Below, piece after piece: positions 9,585-16,794 of a stretch of 64,000 nucleotides of DNA. Location: assembly GCA_041658205.1 (NCBI GenBank), contig JBBAAO010000001.1, forward strand, positions 992,001-1,056,000, written 5' to 3'. The notes beneath the pieces are model-generated. The model worked only from the letters and a program-made list of their open reading frames with translations, ran no database searches and was not told the origin of the DNA. The stretch's first letter is position 1; every line of letters starts with the position of its first letter. The stretch is from Bacteroidota bacterium. Its GTDB lineage: Bacteria > Bacteroidota > Ignavibacteria > UBA10030 > UBA8401. The position numbers and the translations under genes were made by a program.

Positions 9585-10580
9585 ATGAAAAAAGTCCGTT
9601 TTGGGATTATTGGATTTGGAGCGTTTGCAGAACGGGCTATAATGCCGGCGATTCGTTCTGCACACAATGCAGAACTTGTTGCGCTTCAAAAGCGATCGCT
9701 TGACATGGCGAAATGGAAGGCAGAAGAACATTCGATCCCTTTTTATTTTGACTCCGTGGAAGCGCTTGCTTCGTCGAACGAAGTTGACGCTGTGTTTATC
9801 GTCTCTGCAAATGTTCAACACCATTCCGAAACGCTCACGGCAGCAAACCATAAAAAACATGTCCTTGTAGAGAAACCGATGGCAATTAATATTCATCAAG
9901 CGAAAGAAATGGTTGATGCATGTGAGCGAGCGGGAGTAAAGTTTATGGTCGGACATATGCTGCGGTTTTCTCCACTTGTTCAACGGATGAAAGAGATAAT
10001 TCAATCCGGATTGATAGGTGAAATCACTTTTGCACAATCTCACTTTATTTATGATGCTCGACACTCACAACGAAGTTGGGTGTTAAACAAAGAGACAGCA
10101 GGAGGCGGACCATTATTTGATATCGGAATTCATTGTCTTGATACGATGCGCTATATTCTCAATGATGATACTGTCGAAACGGTTAAGAGCGTGATGATGC
10201 CGAATCATGCAACAGGAAATGTGGAAAAGACATGCGTTCTGGCGCTGCAATTTTCCAAAGGAGTATTGGCTACGATTTATTCTTCCTTCGAATCTGCGTA
10301 CCGCCAAGGATTTATTGAATTTGTCGGGACAAAAGGATCGATCTCTGCATTCAATTTTACTCCGAGTAATACGGAAACAACGCTGGAGATAAAATTCGGC
10401 AAGGATGGGAAAATTGAAAAGATCGAAAAGGAAAACATTACTGTTCCCAATCTTTATATCAAAGAAGTTGAACATTTTTCTGACTGCATTTTACATGAGA
10501 TAAAGCCCATCGTCACAAATAAAAACTCTTTACAAAATCAAGAAATTTTAGAACGTGCAATAATCGATTCTAAAAAATAG
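9585..10580 (+). CDS. Gfo/Idh/MocA family oxidoreductase
   Basis: 331 residues from ATG 9585; a GTG nine bases upstream (9576) is a less likely start. The Rossmann NAD(P)-binding motif is G-I-I-G-F-G-A-F-A-E near residues 7-16. The family hallmark V-E-K-P-M-A covers ~95-100. The C-terminal alpha/beta domain contains the GGGPLFDIGIHCLDTMRY stretch that carries the catalytic-region Asp and His. Such enzymes oxidise or reduce sugars, inositols or biliverdin-type substrates. Nothing here fixes the substrate, and the neighbours (cytochrome, phosphofructokinase) give little guidance. It is bounded upstream by a terminator and a 15-bp palindrome. Confidence 0.9.
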   Translation: MKKVRFGIIGFGAFAERAIMPAIRSAHNAELVALQKRSLDMAKWKAEEHSIPFYFDSVEALASSNEVDAVFIVSANVQHHSETLTAANHKKHVLVEKPMAINIHQAKEMVDACERAGVKFMVGHMLRFSPLVQRMKEIIQSGLIGEITFAQSHFIYDARHSQRSWVLNKETAGGGPLFDIGIHCLDTMRYILNDDTVETVKSVMMPNHATGNVEKTCVLALQFSKGVLATIYSSFESAYRQGFIEFVGTKGSISAFNFTPSNTETTLEIKFGKDGKIEKIEKENITVPNLYIKEVEHFSDCILHEIKPIVTNKNSLQNQEILERAIIDSKK

Positions 10581-10644
10581 CTTTTAAGAGTTATCATTTT
10601 TTCTTACATTGAATAGTCAAAAACTGGAGAAAAAAACAGATATC

Positions 10645-11748
10645 ATGTCAACTAAAAAAATTAAACGTCTTGGAATTTTAACTGGCGGTGGCGATTGTCC
10701 TGGATTGAATGCCGTTATACGCGGTGTTGCAAAGCCTGCAATGAATGATCATGGACTGACCATCGTTGGTATCGAGGATGGATTTGAAGGGTTTGTGGAA
10801 GGAAAGATGCGAGAAATTTCCCGTGATGATATCGCGGGAATTATCGGAGAAGGGGGAACAATACTTGGTACGTCCAATAAAGGGGACCCATTCCATTATC
10901 CGACCGAAGGACAAAATGGAATTGAGATCGTTGATGCTTCGCAACGTGTTCTGAAGCATTATAAAGGCTGGGGACTTGATGCAATCATCACCATCGGCGG
11001 CGATGGAACAATGCACATCTCCAATAAGCTTTCTGATTTGGGAATGAATATTGTTGGTGTTCCGAAAACAATTGACAATGATCTTGATGCAACTGATCAA
11101 ACATTTGGTTTCGACACAGCGTTGTCTATTGCGACAGAAGCAATAGACCGCTTGCATACCACCGCTTCTGCGCATCACCGCGTGATGGTCATTGAAGTGA
11201 TGGGACGATATGCAGGATGGATTGCTCTCGAAGCCGGACTTGCCGGAGGAGCGGACATTATTTTACTACCCGAACTCCCGTTCAAGTGGGATAGTGTCAT
11301 GCGCCGAGTGATTGAACGCAGCACGCGAGGTAATCGATATTCTATCGTCTGTATTGCAGAAGGCGCAAAAGCTGCGGATGAAGAGATAGTCATTAAAGAA
11401 ACTGATGTGAAACGAACCGATCCGATCCGTTTTGGTGGAATTGGAGAACATGTCGGCCGTCGTATCTCTCAAGAAACAGGATTAGAAACACGGACCACGA
11501 TTCTTGGACATTTACAGCGCGGCGGTAGTCCAACAGCGTTTGACCGTGTCCTTGCAACTCGATATGGTACAAAAGCCGTTGAACTTGCAGTAAACGGAGA
11601 ATTTGGACGCATGGTAAGTCTGCGCGGGTTAACAGTGACAAGTGTTGCCATTAAGGATGCAATCTCCAAACAACGACTTGTTCCAGTGCTAGACGGAGAA
11701 ATCGTTAACACGGCACGAGCCGTTGGAACGAGTTTCGGTGATGAATAA
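10645..11748 (+). CDS. pfkA: 6-phosphofructokinase
   Basis: 367 residues from ATG 10645 (GGAG about 15 bases upstream); the frame can be extended to a TTG at 10609 but without family support. It catalyses phosphorylation of fructose 6-phosphate in glycolysis. Motifs: GGGDCPGLN (14-22), GGDGT (118-122), P140-KTIDND-146 with the catalytic Asp144, and MGRYAGWIALEAGLAGGAD. Gly121 after the GGD marks ATP use, while Lys141 is shared with the PPi-type and 'mixed-substrate' group III enzymes. The combination G/K fits group III ATP-dependent enzymes; donor choice needs biochemistry. A hairpin terminator follows. Confidence 0.95.
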   Translation: MSTKKIKRLGILTGGGDCPGLNAVIRGVAKPAMNDHGLTIVGIEDGFEGFVEGKMREISRDDIAGIIGEGGTILGTSNKGDPFHYPTEGQNGIEIVDASQRVLKHYKGWGLDAIITIGGDGTMHISNKLSDLGMNIVGVPKTIDNDLDATDQTFGFDTALSIATEAIDRLHTTASAHHRVMVIEVMGRYAGWIALEAGLAGGADIILLPELPFKWDSVMRRVIERSTRGNRYSIVCIAEGAKAADEEIVIKETDVKRTDPIRFGGIGEHVGRRISQETGLETRTTILGHLQRGGSPTAFDRVLATRYGTKAVELAVNGEFGRMVSLRGLTVTSVAIKDAISKQRLVPVLDGEIVNTARAVGTSFGDE

Positions 11749-11786
11749 TATCCATTGAGACATGCCGATAGTTTCAAACTATTTTC

Positions 11787-11833
11787 AATGCCGAGTTCTT
11801 CATGTTTCATGAAAACTCGGCATTGGATTTTTA
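11787..11833 (+). terminator. Intrinsic terminator after pfkA, abutting the aat start codon
   Basis: AATGCCGAGTT (11787-11797) pairs with AACTCGGCATT (11814-11824). Inside the loop TTCATG pairs with CATGAA, giving a nearly continuous 18-bp hairpin with one mismatch, followed by GGATTTTTA. The T-run ends about 6 bases before the GTG start of aat. Confidence 0.8.
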
Positions 11834-11837
11834 GACT

Positions 11838-12446
11838 GTGAAGATCTATTCTACATTAGCGAATGGCAGCAAAATTATAGACGGACAATTTTTGTTGGAC
11901 GCCTATTGCAACGGAATTTTTCCAATGGCAGATGGAACAGCGGGGGAGATACATTGGTTTTCCCCTGAGCAGAGAGGAATCATCCCTCTGGACGGATTAA
12001 AAATATCTAGAAGTCTTCGTCAAACACTTCGAAAAAATATTTTTGAGATTCGTATAGATTCCGATTTTGAAAAGACAATTCGTGCGTGTGCCGAACGGGA
12101 AGACATCTGGATCTCTGAAATTATTGTACAGAGTTATTTGAACCTCCATTATTATGGTTTTGCACATTCTGTTGAATGCTGGAACAATAACACTCTCGTG
12201 GGAGGTTTATACGGAGTTGCAATCGGCGGCGCCTTTTTCGGCGAATCGATGTTCAGCAGAATGAACGATGCTTCAAAAACAGCGCTTGTTGCACTTGTAC
12301 AACAGTTGAATGAAAAAGGATTTGTCCTGCTCGATACACAATATGTGAATTCACACCTTGCGACGCTTGGATGTGTCGAAATTCCAAAAGAAGAGTACCT
12401 CGAGCGTTTGCGCATTGCAATTCAGTTACACTGTAATTTCAATTGA
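11838..12446 (+). CDS. aat: Leucyl/phenylalanyl-tRNA-protein transferase
   Basis: 202 residues with a GTG start at 11838; no ATG gives an intact N-terminus. Aat transfers Leu or Phe from aminoacyl-tRNA to the N-terminal Arg/Lys of proteins, marking them for ClpAP through the N-end rule. Family signatures: LLDAYCNGIFPMAD, IHWFSPEQRGIIPLD, HSVECWNNNTLVGGLYGVAIGGAFFGESMFS, SKTALVALV and LLDTQYVNSHLATLG. The N-terminal arm is shorter than in E. coli Aat. The start codon lies directly after the pfkA terminator, leaving almost no leader, which is unusual. Confidence 0.94.
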   Translation: MKIYSTLANGSKIIDGQFLLDAYCNGIFPMADGTAGEIHWFSPEQRGIIPLDGLKISRSLRQTLRKNIFEIRIDSDFEKTIRACAEREDIWISEIIVQSYLNLHYYGFAHSVECWNNNTLVGGLYGVAIGGAFFGESMFSRMNDASKTALVALVQQLNEKGFVLLDTQYVNSHLATLGCVEIPKEEYLERLRIAIQLHCNFN

Positions 12447-12455
12447 GAGTGCCTT

Positions 12456-13346
12456 ATGAATATTCTGACTGAAACAAAATTTCCTACACTGAAATTTATT
12501 AAACGGGGCAAAGTAAGAGATATTTACGATGTCGGTGAATACTTATTGTTTGTGGCGACAGACCGTTTATCGGCATTTGATGTTGTTATGCCGCAAGGAA
12601 TCCCATTTAAAGGGAATGTACTTACGCAAATCTCGGCATTTTGGTTTGAACAGACAAAAGATATCATTCAAAATCATGTTGTTTCAACGAAGGTAGATGA
12701 TTTCCCTGCCGAGTGCTTACCGTATAAAGAAGATTTACGCGGACGCAGTATGCTTGTCAAGAAAACGGAACCACTTTCCGTGGAATGTATCGTACGAGGA
12801 TATATTTCCGGATCTGGTTGGGAAGAATATAAGAAGAGTGGAACAATCTGTGGAATTACTCTTCCTTCCGGATTGGTAGAGAGCCAAAAACTTCCTGAGA
12901 CCATTTTCACTCCCTCAACGAAAGCAGAAATAGGTGTTCACGACGAAAATATTCCATTTGAAAAAATGATTGCAAAAGAAGGGAAAGAGCGCAGCGAGCA
13001 AGTTCGTGAGGTCTCCCAAAAAATATTTCGACGGGCATCGGAAATTGCAGAAACAAAAGGGATTATCATAGCTGATACCAAAATGGAATTTGGAATAAAA
13101 GATGCAAAACTAATGTTGATAGACGAGTTACTAACTCCCGATTCATCTCGTTTTTGGCCAAAGGAGACCTATTCACCAGGTAAAGCTCAACATAGTTATG
13201 ACAAGCAGTTTGTCCGTGATTATCTCTTGTCTATCAAATTCAATAAACGCCCGCCGGGACCTGTGATGCCGGATGATATCATCAATAAAACGGCAGATCT
13301 TTATCAAAAAGCAGTATATCAATTGACCGGGAAACATGTAGAATGA
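12456..13346 (+). CDS. purC: SAICAR synthase (phosphoribosylaminoimidazole-succinocarboxamide synthase)
   Basis: 296 residues, ATG 12456, nine bases after aat. It joins aspartate to CAIR in purine biosynthesis using ATP. Signatures: KRGKVRDIYDVG at the N-terminus, ATDRLSAFDVVMPQGIPFKG, the substrate-site block VECIVRGYISGSGWEEYKKSG, and LIDELLTPDSSRFWP. Length matches the long-form (yeast-like) SAICAR synthases. Its stop overlaps the start of the following isomerase gene by 4 bp (ATGA). No other purine genes are in the window. Confidence 0.96.
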   Translation: MNILTETKFPTLKFIKRGKVRDIYDVGEYLLFVATDRLSAFDVVMPQGIPFKGNVLTQISAFWFEQTKDIIQNHVVSTKVDDFPAECLPYKEDLRGRSMLVKKTEPLSVECIVRGYISGSGWEEYKKSGTICGITLPSGLVESQKLPETIFTPSTKAEIGVHDENIPFEKMIAKEGKERSEQVREVSQKIFRRASEIAETKGIIIADTKMEFGIKDAKLMLIDELLTPDSSRFWPKETYSPGKAQHSYDKQFVRDYLLSIKFNKRPPGPVMPDDIINKTADLYQKAVYQLTGKHVE

Positions 13347-15190
13347 AAATATTTGCATCAATATTTTTTTTGGTTTCCGTTACGTTTGCTCAATTTGAAC
13401 AGCGCTCTGCTGAATTGCCGCTTGATACCGTAGCGACTGTAGGTTCTCATGTTGTTTCAGCCAGAGACTTTCTTGAGCGGTTCGAATTGATGCCATGGCC
13501 TCGTAAAGATCAGGCGTCGCGTATTGAATTTTCTAAACTCGAATTTCTGTATTCAATGGTGGCCGAGAAATTACTTGCCATTGAGGCTTCGGCACAGAAT
13601 ATTGGATTTGATTCCGTCTCATTACATGCTCAACGCAATTTCGAACGACTGTTCGTTCGCGATGAATTTTACAAACAAGAAGTTCTCCCAAAAATTGCGA
13701 TTTCTGACGCCGAACGGCGGGAAGGATTACTTCGTTTTCCCTATGAGATAGAGGTAGAAATTCTTGGCATTGTATCCAAACAGGATGGGGAATTGTTGAG
13801 AAAAAAGGTCATTCAAAGTAAAAATAAAAAAGCGATATTTAGACGATACACGGATTCTCTGTTTGTTGTTATCGATACACTTCGCGTGTCGTATGGATCT
13901 GTCGACAAAAAGATCGAAGACATTGTTTATGCGCTTGGGAAAGATAGTCTATCTTTCCCTCTTGAAGTCGAAAACCGCGGTATGGTGATGTTTCGACTAT
14001 TGAAAAAAAATATCCATGAACAAAACGCCAGATTTTCCCATCCCGATAGACTTCACAAGGTAGAGAATGTTCTAAAACAACGGAAAGAAGATTCATTAGC
14101 GATAAAAACATTCGCACAAGTTACCTCTCCTCAAAAGGCGGAAGCTAATCCGGATATGTTCTATCGATTGGCCGATTCGGTAATATTTTTATTGCAATCT
14201 GATTCAACGAGCTATGGTTCGAATGGAATGTATCGACTTCCTTCAACGGCCATCAATCAACTGGAAAAAAAATTCAACACTGATCTTTCAAAACAATTTA
14301 TTTCGATTGCATCAGGTGATATGACGCTTGGTGATGTGCTGCTCGGTTTAAGTAATAATAATGTTGTGTTTCCTTCGCTCAATCCAGACCACATCCGGAT
14401 CGTCTTAAATAATAATATCAAAACGGTTATTCAAAATGAATTGCTTGCTCGGGAAGGTCTAAAGAAGAACCTTCATCAATCGAACGCGGTAAAGCATGAT
14501 GTGGCAACATGGTTGGATAACCGAAAAAGCTGGCTTCTTGCTCGAACCGTTATGGATTCCGTTCAAGTAACCGAAATTGACATAGAGACCGAATATCAAA
14601 AACATCCTCAACAGTATGGTGCTACGGTATTGGTTCGGATGAAAGAAATTCTGGTTGATAGTGCTGATGCTGCAATAACAATTATTAATAGAATTAATAA
14701 AGGGGAAGAATTCTCAACACTTGCAAAAAAATATTCGAAGAGAAAAGAGTGGGCGAATAACGGAGGTGAATCACCATGGATCGACATTTCAATGCATGGA
14801 GATTTGGGGACGTTTGCTTCTTCGGCGAATATTGGAGAATTAAATGGTCCCAGGAAAATAAAAGAGGGGTATACTGTATTTACGGTGCTCGATCGGAAAA
14901 TTCAGGATGATTCTGTGAAAACGAATTTAGTTAACGCCAAAAAAACTATTGCTCAAAAACTTCTCAATGAAAAGAAGCAGAAAACATTGGATAAGTTTAT
15001 TGGAACGCTGGCAAAAAAATATAATGTTGCACTCTATGAAAATACTCTTCGACAAGTAAAAACAACAACCACAAGTATGGTTACATGGCGCAATATAGGA
15101 TTTGGCGGCAGAGTGCTTGCCGTTCCTCAAATGATTCCTCAGACGCAATGGGTCTATGAATGGCTGCAACAACAACGTGTGAATCAGTAA
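13343..15190 (+). CDS. SurA/PpiC-type peptidylprolyl isomerase, exported
   Basis: 615 residues with a short signal peptide (KIFASIFFLVSVTFAQ). The N-terminal half (~20-300) is a SurA-N-like helical region beginning TVATVGSHVVSARDFLERFEL. A PpiC/parvulin domain lies at about residues 430-520 (VRMKEILVDSADAAITIINRI...FSTLAKKYSKRKEWANNGGESPWI...GPRKIKEGYTVFTVLDR). Such proteins chaperone outer-membrane proteins in the periplasm and isomerise X-Pro bonds. It is longer than SurA (~430), with an extra middle segment of no recognised family. It overlaps purC by 4 bp. Confidence 0.88.
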   Translation: MKIFASIFFLVSVTFAQFEQRSAELPLDTVATVGSHVVSARDFLERFELMPWPRKDQASRIEFSKLEFLYSMVAEKLLAIEASAQNIGFDSVSLHAQRNFERLFVRDEFYKQEVLPKIAISDAERREGLLRFPYEIEVEILGIVSKQDGELLRKKVIQSKNKKAIFRRYTDSLFVVIDTLRVSYGSVDKKIEDIVYALGKDSLSFPLEVENRGMVMFRLLKKNIHEQNARFSHPDRLHKVENVLKQRKEDSLAIKTFAQVTSPQKAEANPDMFYRLADSVIFLLQSDSTSYGSNGMYRLPSTAINQLEKKFNTDLSKQFISIASGDMTLGDVLLGLSNNNVVFPSLNPDHIRIVLNNNIKTVIQNELLAREGLKKNLHQSNAVKHDVATWLDNRKSWLLARTVMDSVQVTEIDIETEYQKHPQQYGATVLVRMKEILVDSADAAITIINRINKGEEFSTLAKKYSKRKEWANNGGESPWIDISMHGDLGTFASSANIGELNGPRKIKEGYTVFTVLDRKIQDDSVKTNLVNAKKTIAQKLLNEKKQKTLDKFIGTLAKKYNVALYENTLRQVKTTTTSMVTWRNIGFGGRVLAVPQMIPQTQWVYEWLQQQRVNQ

Positions 15191-15214
15191 TTGTCATCTA
15201 TTAAGGAAAAACTC

Positions 15215-16309
15215 ATGAGTTCTTTGAACAGCGAAAATATTCTCAATGCCCTTCGAGTGGTGCGCGATCCAGATCTGAATAAGGACATTGTGGCGTTGAA
15301 TTTTGTGAAAGATATTAAGATCGAAGGGAAGCATGTCAGCTTTTCCATCGAGTTGACGACACCAGCATGTCCGGTGAAAGAGGAAATGAAGGCTCAGGCT
15401 GAGCACGCCGTTAAACATTCGATTCCGGAGATTGATACGTTGCAAGTGACAATGACATCAAGCGTTTCAAAGCGAATGAATATGCAAGCGACACCAGTTC
15501 TTCCGGGCGTTAAAAATACCATCGCTGTGGCAAGCGGAAAAGGAGGAGTAGGAAAATCTACCGTTGCCGTTAATCTTGCCGTTGCCTTAGCGAGAGAAGG
15601 TGCAAGCGTTGGATTGATCGATTGTGATATTTATGGACCGAGTATTCCATTGATGTTCAATATCAATGAAAAACCGAAAATGCATGATCAAAAATTAATC
15701 CCGTTGGAAAAATACGGTGTAAAAGTGATGTCAATAGGATTTTTGATCGATTCTACTCAAGCAGTCATATGGCGGGGACCAATGGCAAGTGGTGCAGTGA
15801 AGCAATTTATGACAGATGTAGACTGGGGTGAATTAGATTATCTCGTTTTTGACCTTCCTCCCGGAACAGGGGATATTCAATTGACGATTGTTCAACAGAT
15901 TCCATTGACCGGTGCTGTTATTGTCACAACCCCTCAAGAAATGTCTCTTGCCGATGCGCGCCGGGGGATGGCGATGTTTCAGAAAGTAAATGTGCCTATA
16001 CTTGGTGTTGTGGAAAATATGAGTTATTTTGTCAGCGCTAGCGGGGAACGGGAGAACATCTTTGATAACGGTGGTGGGAAGAAGGTCGCTGCACAATTTA
16101 CGGTTCCATTCCTTGGAGAGATTCCGATTTATACAAAGATTCGCGTTGGCAGTGATACAGGCAGACCGATCACTGATTCTGAACCGCAAAGTGAACCGGC
16201 CAAGATTTTTACAACGATTGCCAAAAATCTTGCAGCACAGATTAGTATCAGCAACTTTTCAAAACAATCAGCACCGATTGAAATATCGTTAGGAAATAAT
16301 CATTCATAA
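15215..16309 (+). CDS. mrp: Mrp/ApbC-type P-loop Fe-S cluster carrier
   Basis: 364 residues from ATG 15215, preceded by AAGGA; an in-frame TTG at 15191 directly follows the previous stop. An N-terminal MIP18/DUF59 domain (~5-85, including VVRDPDLNKDIV and TPACPVKEEM) precedes the deviant Walker A, G108-KGGVGKST. Further NTPase motifs are DCDIYGPSIP and DLPPGTGD. It likely loads Fe-S clusters onto apoproteins. The C-terminal CxxC of E. coli Mrp/ApbC, found after 'VENMS', is absent: the sequence reads VENMSYFVSASGERENIF. The adjacent NifU-like gene supports an Fe-S role. Confidence 0.93.
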   Translation: MSSLNSENILNALRVVRDPDLNKDIVALNFVKDIKIEGKHVSFSIELTTPACPVKEEMKAQAEHAVKHSIPEIDTLQVTMTSSVSKRMNMQATPVLPGVKNTIAVASGKGGVGKSTVAVNLAVALAREGASVGLIDCDIYGPSIPLMFNINEKPKMHDQKLIPLEKYGVKVMSIGFLIDSTQAVIWRGPMASGAVKQFMTDVDWGELDYLVFDLPPGTGDIQLTIVQQIPLTGAVIVTTPQEMSLADARRGMAMFQKVNVPILGVVENMSYFVSASGERENIFDNGGGKKVAAQFTVPFLGEIPIYTKIRVGSDTGRPITDSEPQSEPAKIFTTIAKNLAAQISISNFSKQSAPIEISLGNNHS

Positions 16310-16354
16310 TGTGGTAAAGTCGGTTGGCATCAATTCCTACCGACACAACTTCAT

Positions 16355-16585
16355 ATGACAATAACTGAAAGAGTACAGAAATCATTGGACACAGTCCGCC
16401 CGTATCTGCAGGCAGATGGGGGTGATGTTGAACTACTCCGTGTTACTGATGATGGATTCGTTGAGGTAAGACTCATCGGTTCGTGTGTATCGTGTCCGAT
16501 GTCGAGAATGACGCTGCGCGCAGGGGTGGAGCGGAAGATCTTGAGAGATATTCCTGAAGTTCGCAGAGTAGAGCAGGTAGGATAA
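16355..16585 (+). CDS. NifU-like C-terminal domain Fe-S scaffold protein
   Basis: 76 residues consisting only of a NifU C-terminal domain: VRPYLQADGGDVELLRVTDDGFVEVRLIGSC44-VSC47-PMSRMTL. The two Cys of the CxxC form the cluster-binding pair in Nfu proteins, usually as a bridged dimer. It lies 45 bases after mrp, so the two could hand clusters between them. The 45-base gap contains no hairpin, so co-transcription is likely. Confidence 0.94.
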   Translation: MTITERVQKSLDTVRPYLQADGGDVELLRVTDDGFVEVRLIGSCVSCPMSRMTLRAGVERKILRDIPEVRRVEQVG

Positions 16586-16732
16586 TATTTTCTTTTTCGA
16601 TGTTATGAGTGTGAGATTGAGCTGTAAGTATTGGCGGTTTCTGCTACAGACAGCTTTGTCCTAATCTTCTTTAGTTTCTCTTCAAAAAAACCTCCAATTT
16701 TTCCTTGAGAAATCTTCCATACGTTACTGACA

Positions 16733-16763
16733 TTGACAACTCATTGAAGTTGTCGTAATTTTG
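16733..16763 (+). promoter_or_regulatory. Bacteroidetes-type promoter with an embedded palindrome
   Basis: TTG at 16733-16735 and TAATTTTG at 16756-16763 are separated by 20 bases, matching the Bacteroidetes -33/-7 pattern (TTTG, 19-21 bp, TAnnTTTG). The spacer is a perfect palindrome, GACAACT (16735-16741) and AGTTGTC (16748-16754) around CATTGA, which looks like a repressor site. The ribosome site AAAAGGAGG lies at 16781-16789, just before ATG 16795. The remaining gap sequence (16586-16730) shows nothing else. Confidence 0.6.
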
Positions 16764-16794
16764 TACACTGAATGGCTGTCAAAAGGAGGCATAT

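Noticed and set aside
9558..10064. 168-codon minus-strand ORF over the Gfo/Idh/MocA gene
   Set aside because: It lies wholly within a clear coding gene, starts nowhere near a ribosome site and has shadow-like composition (Arg/Cys/Phe/His-rich).
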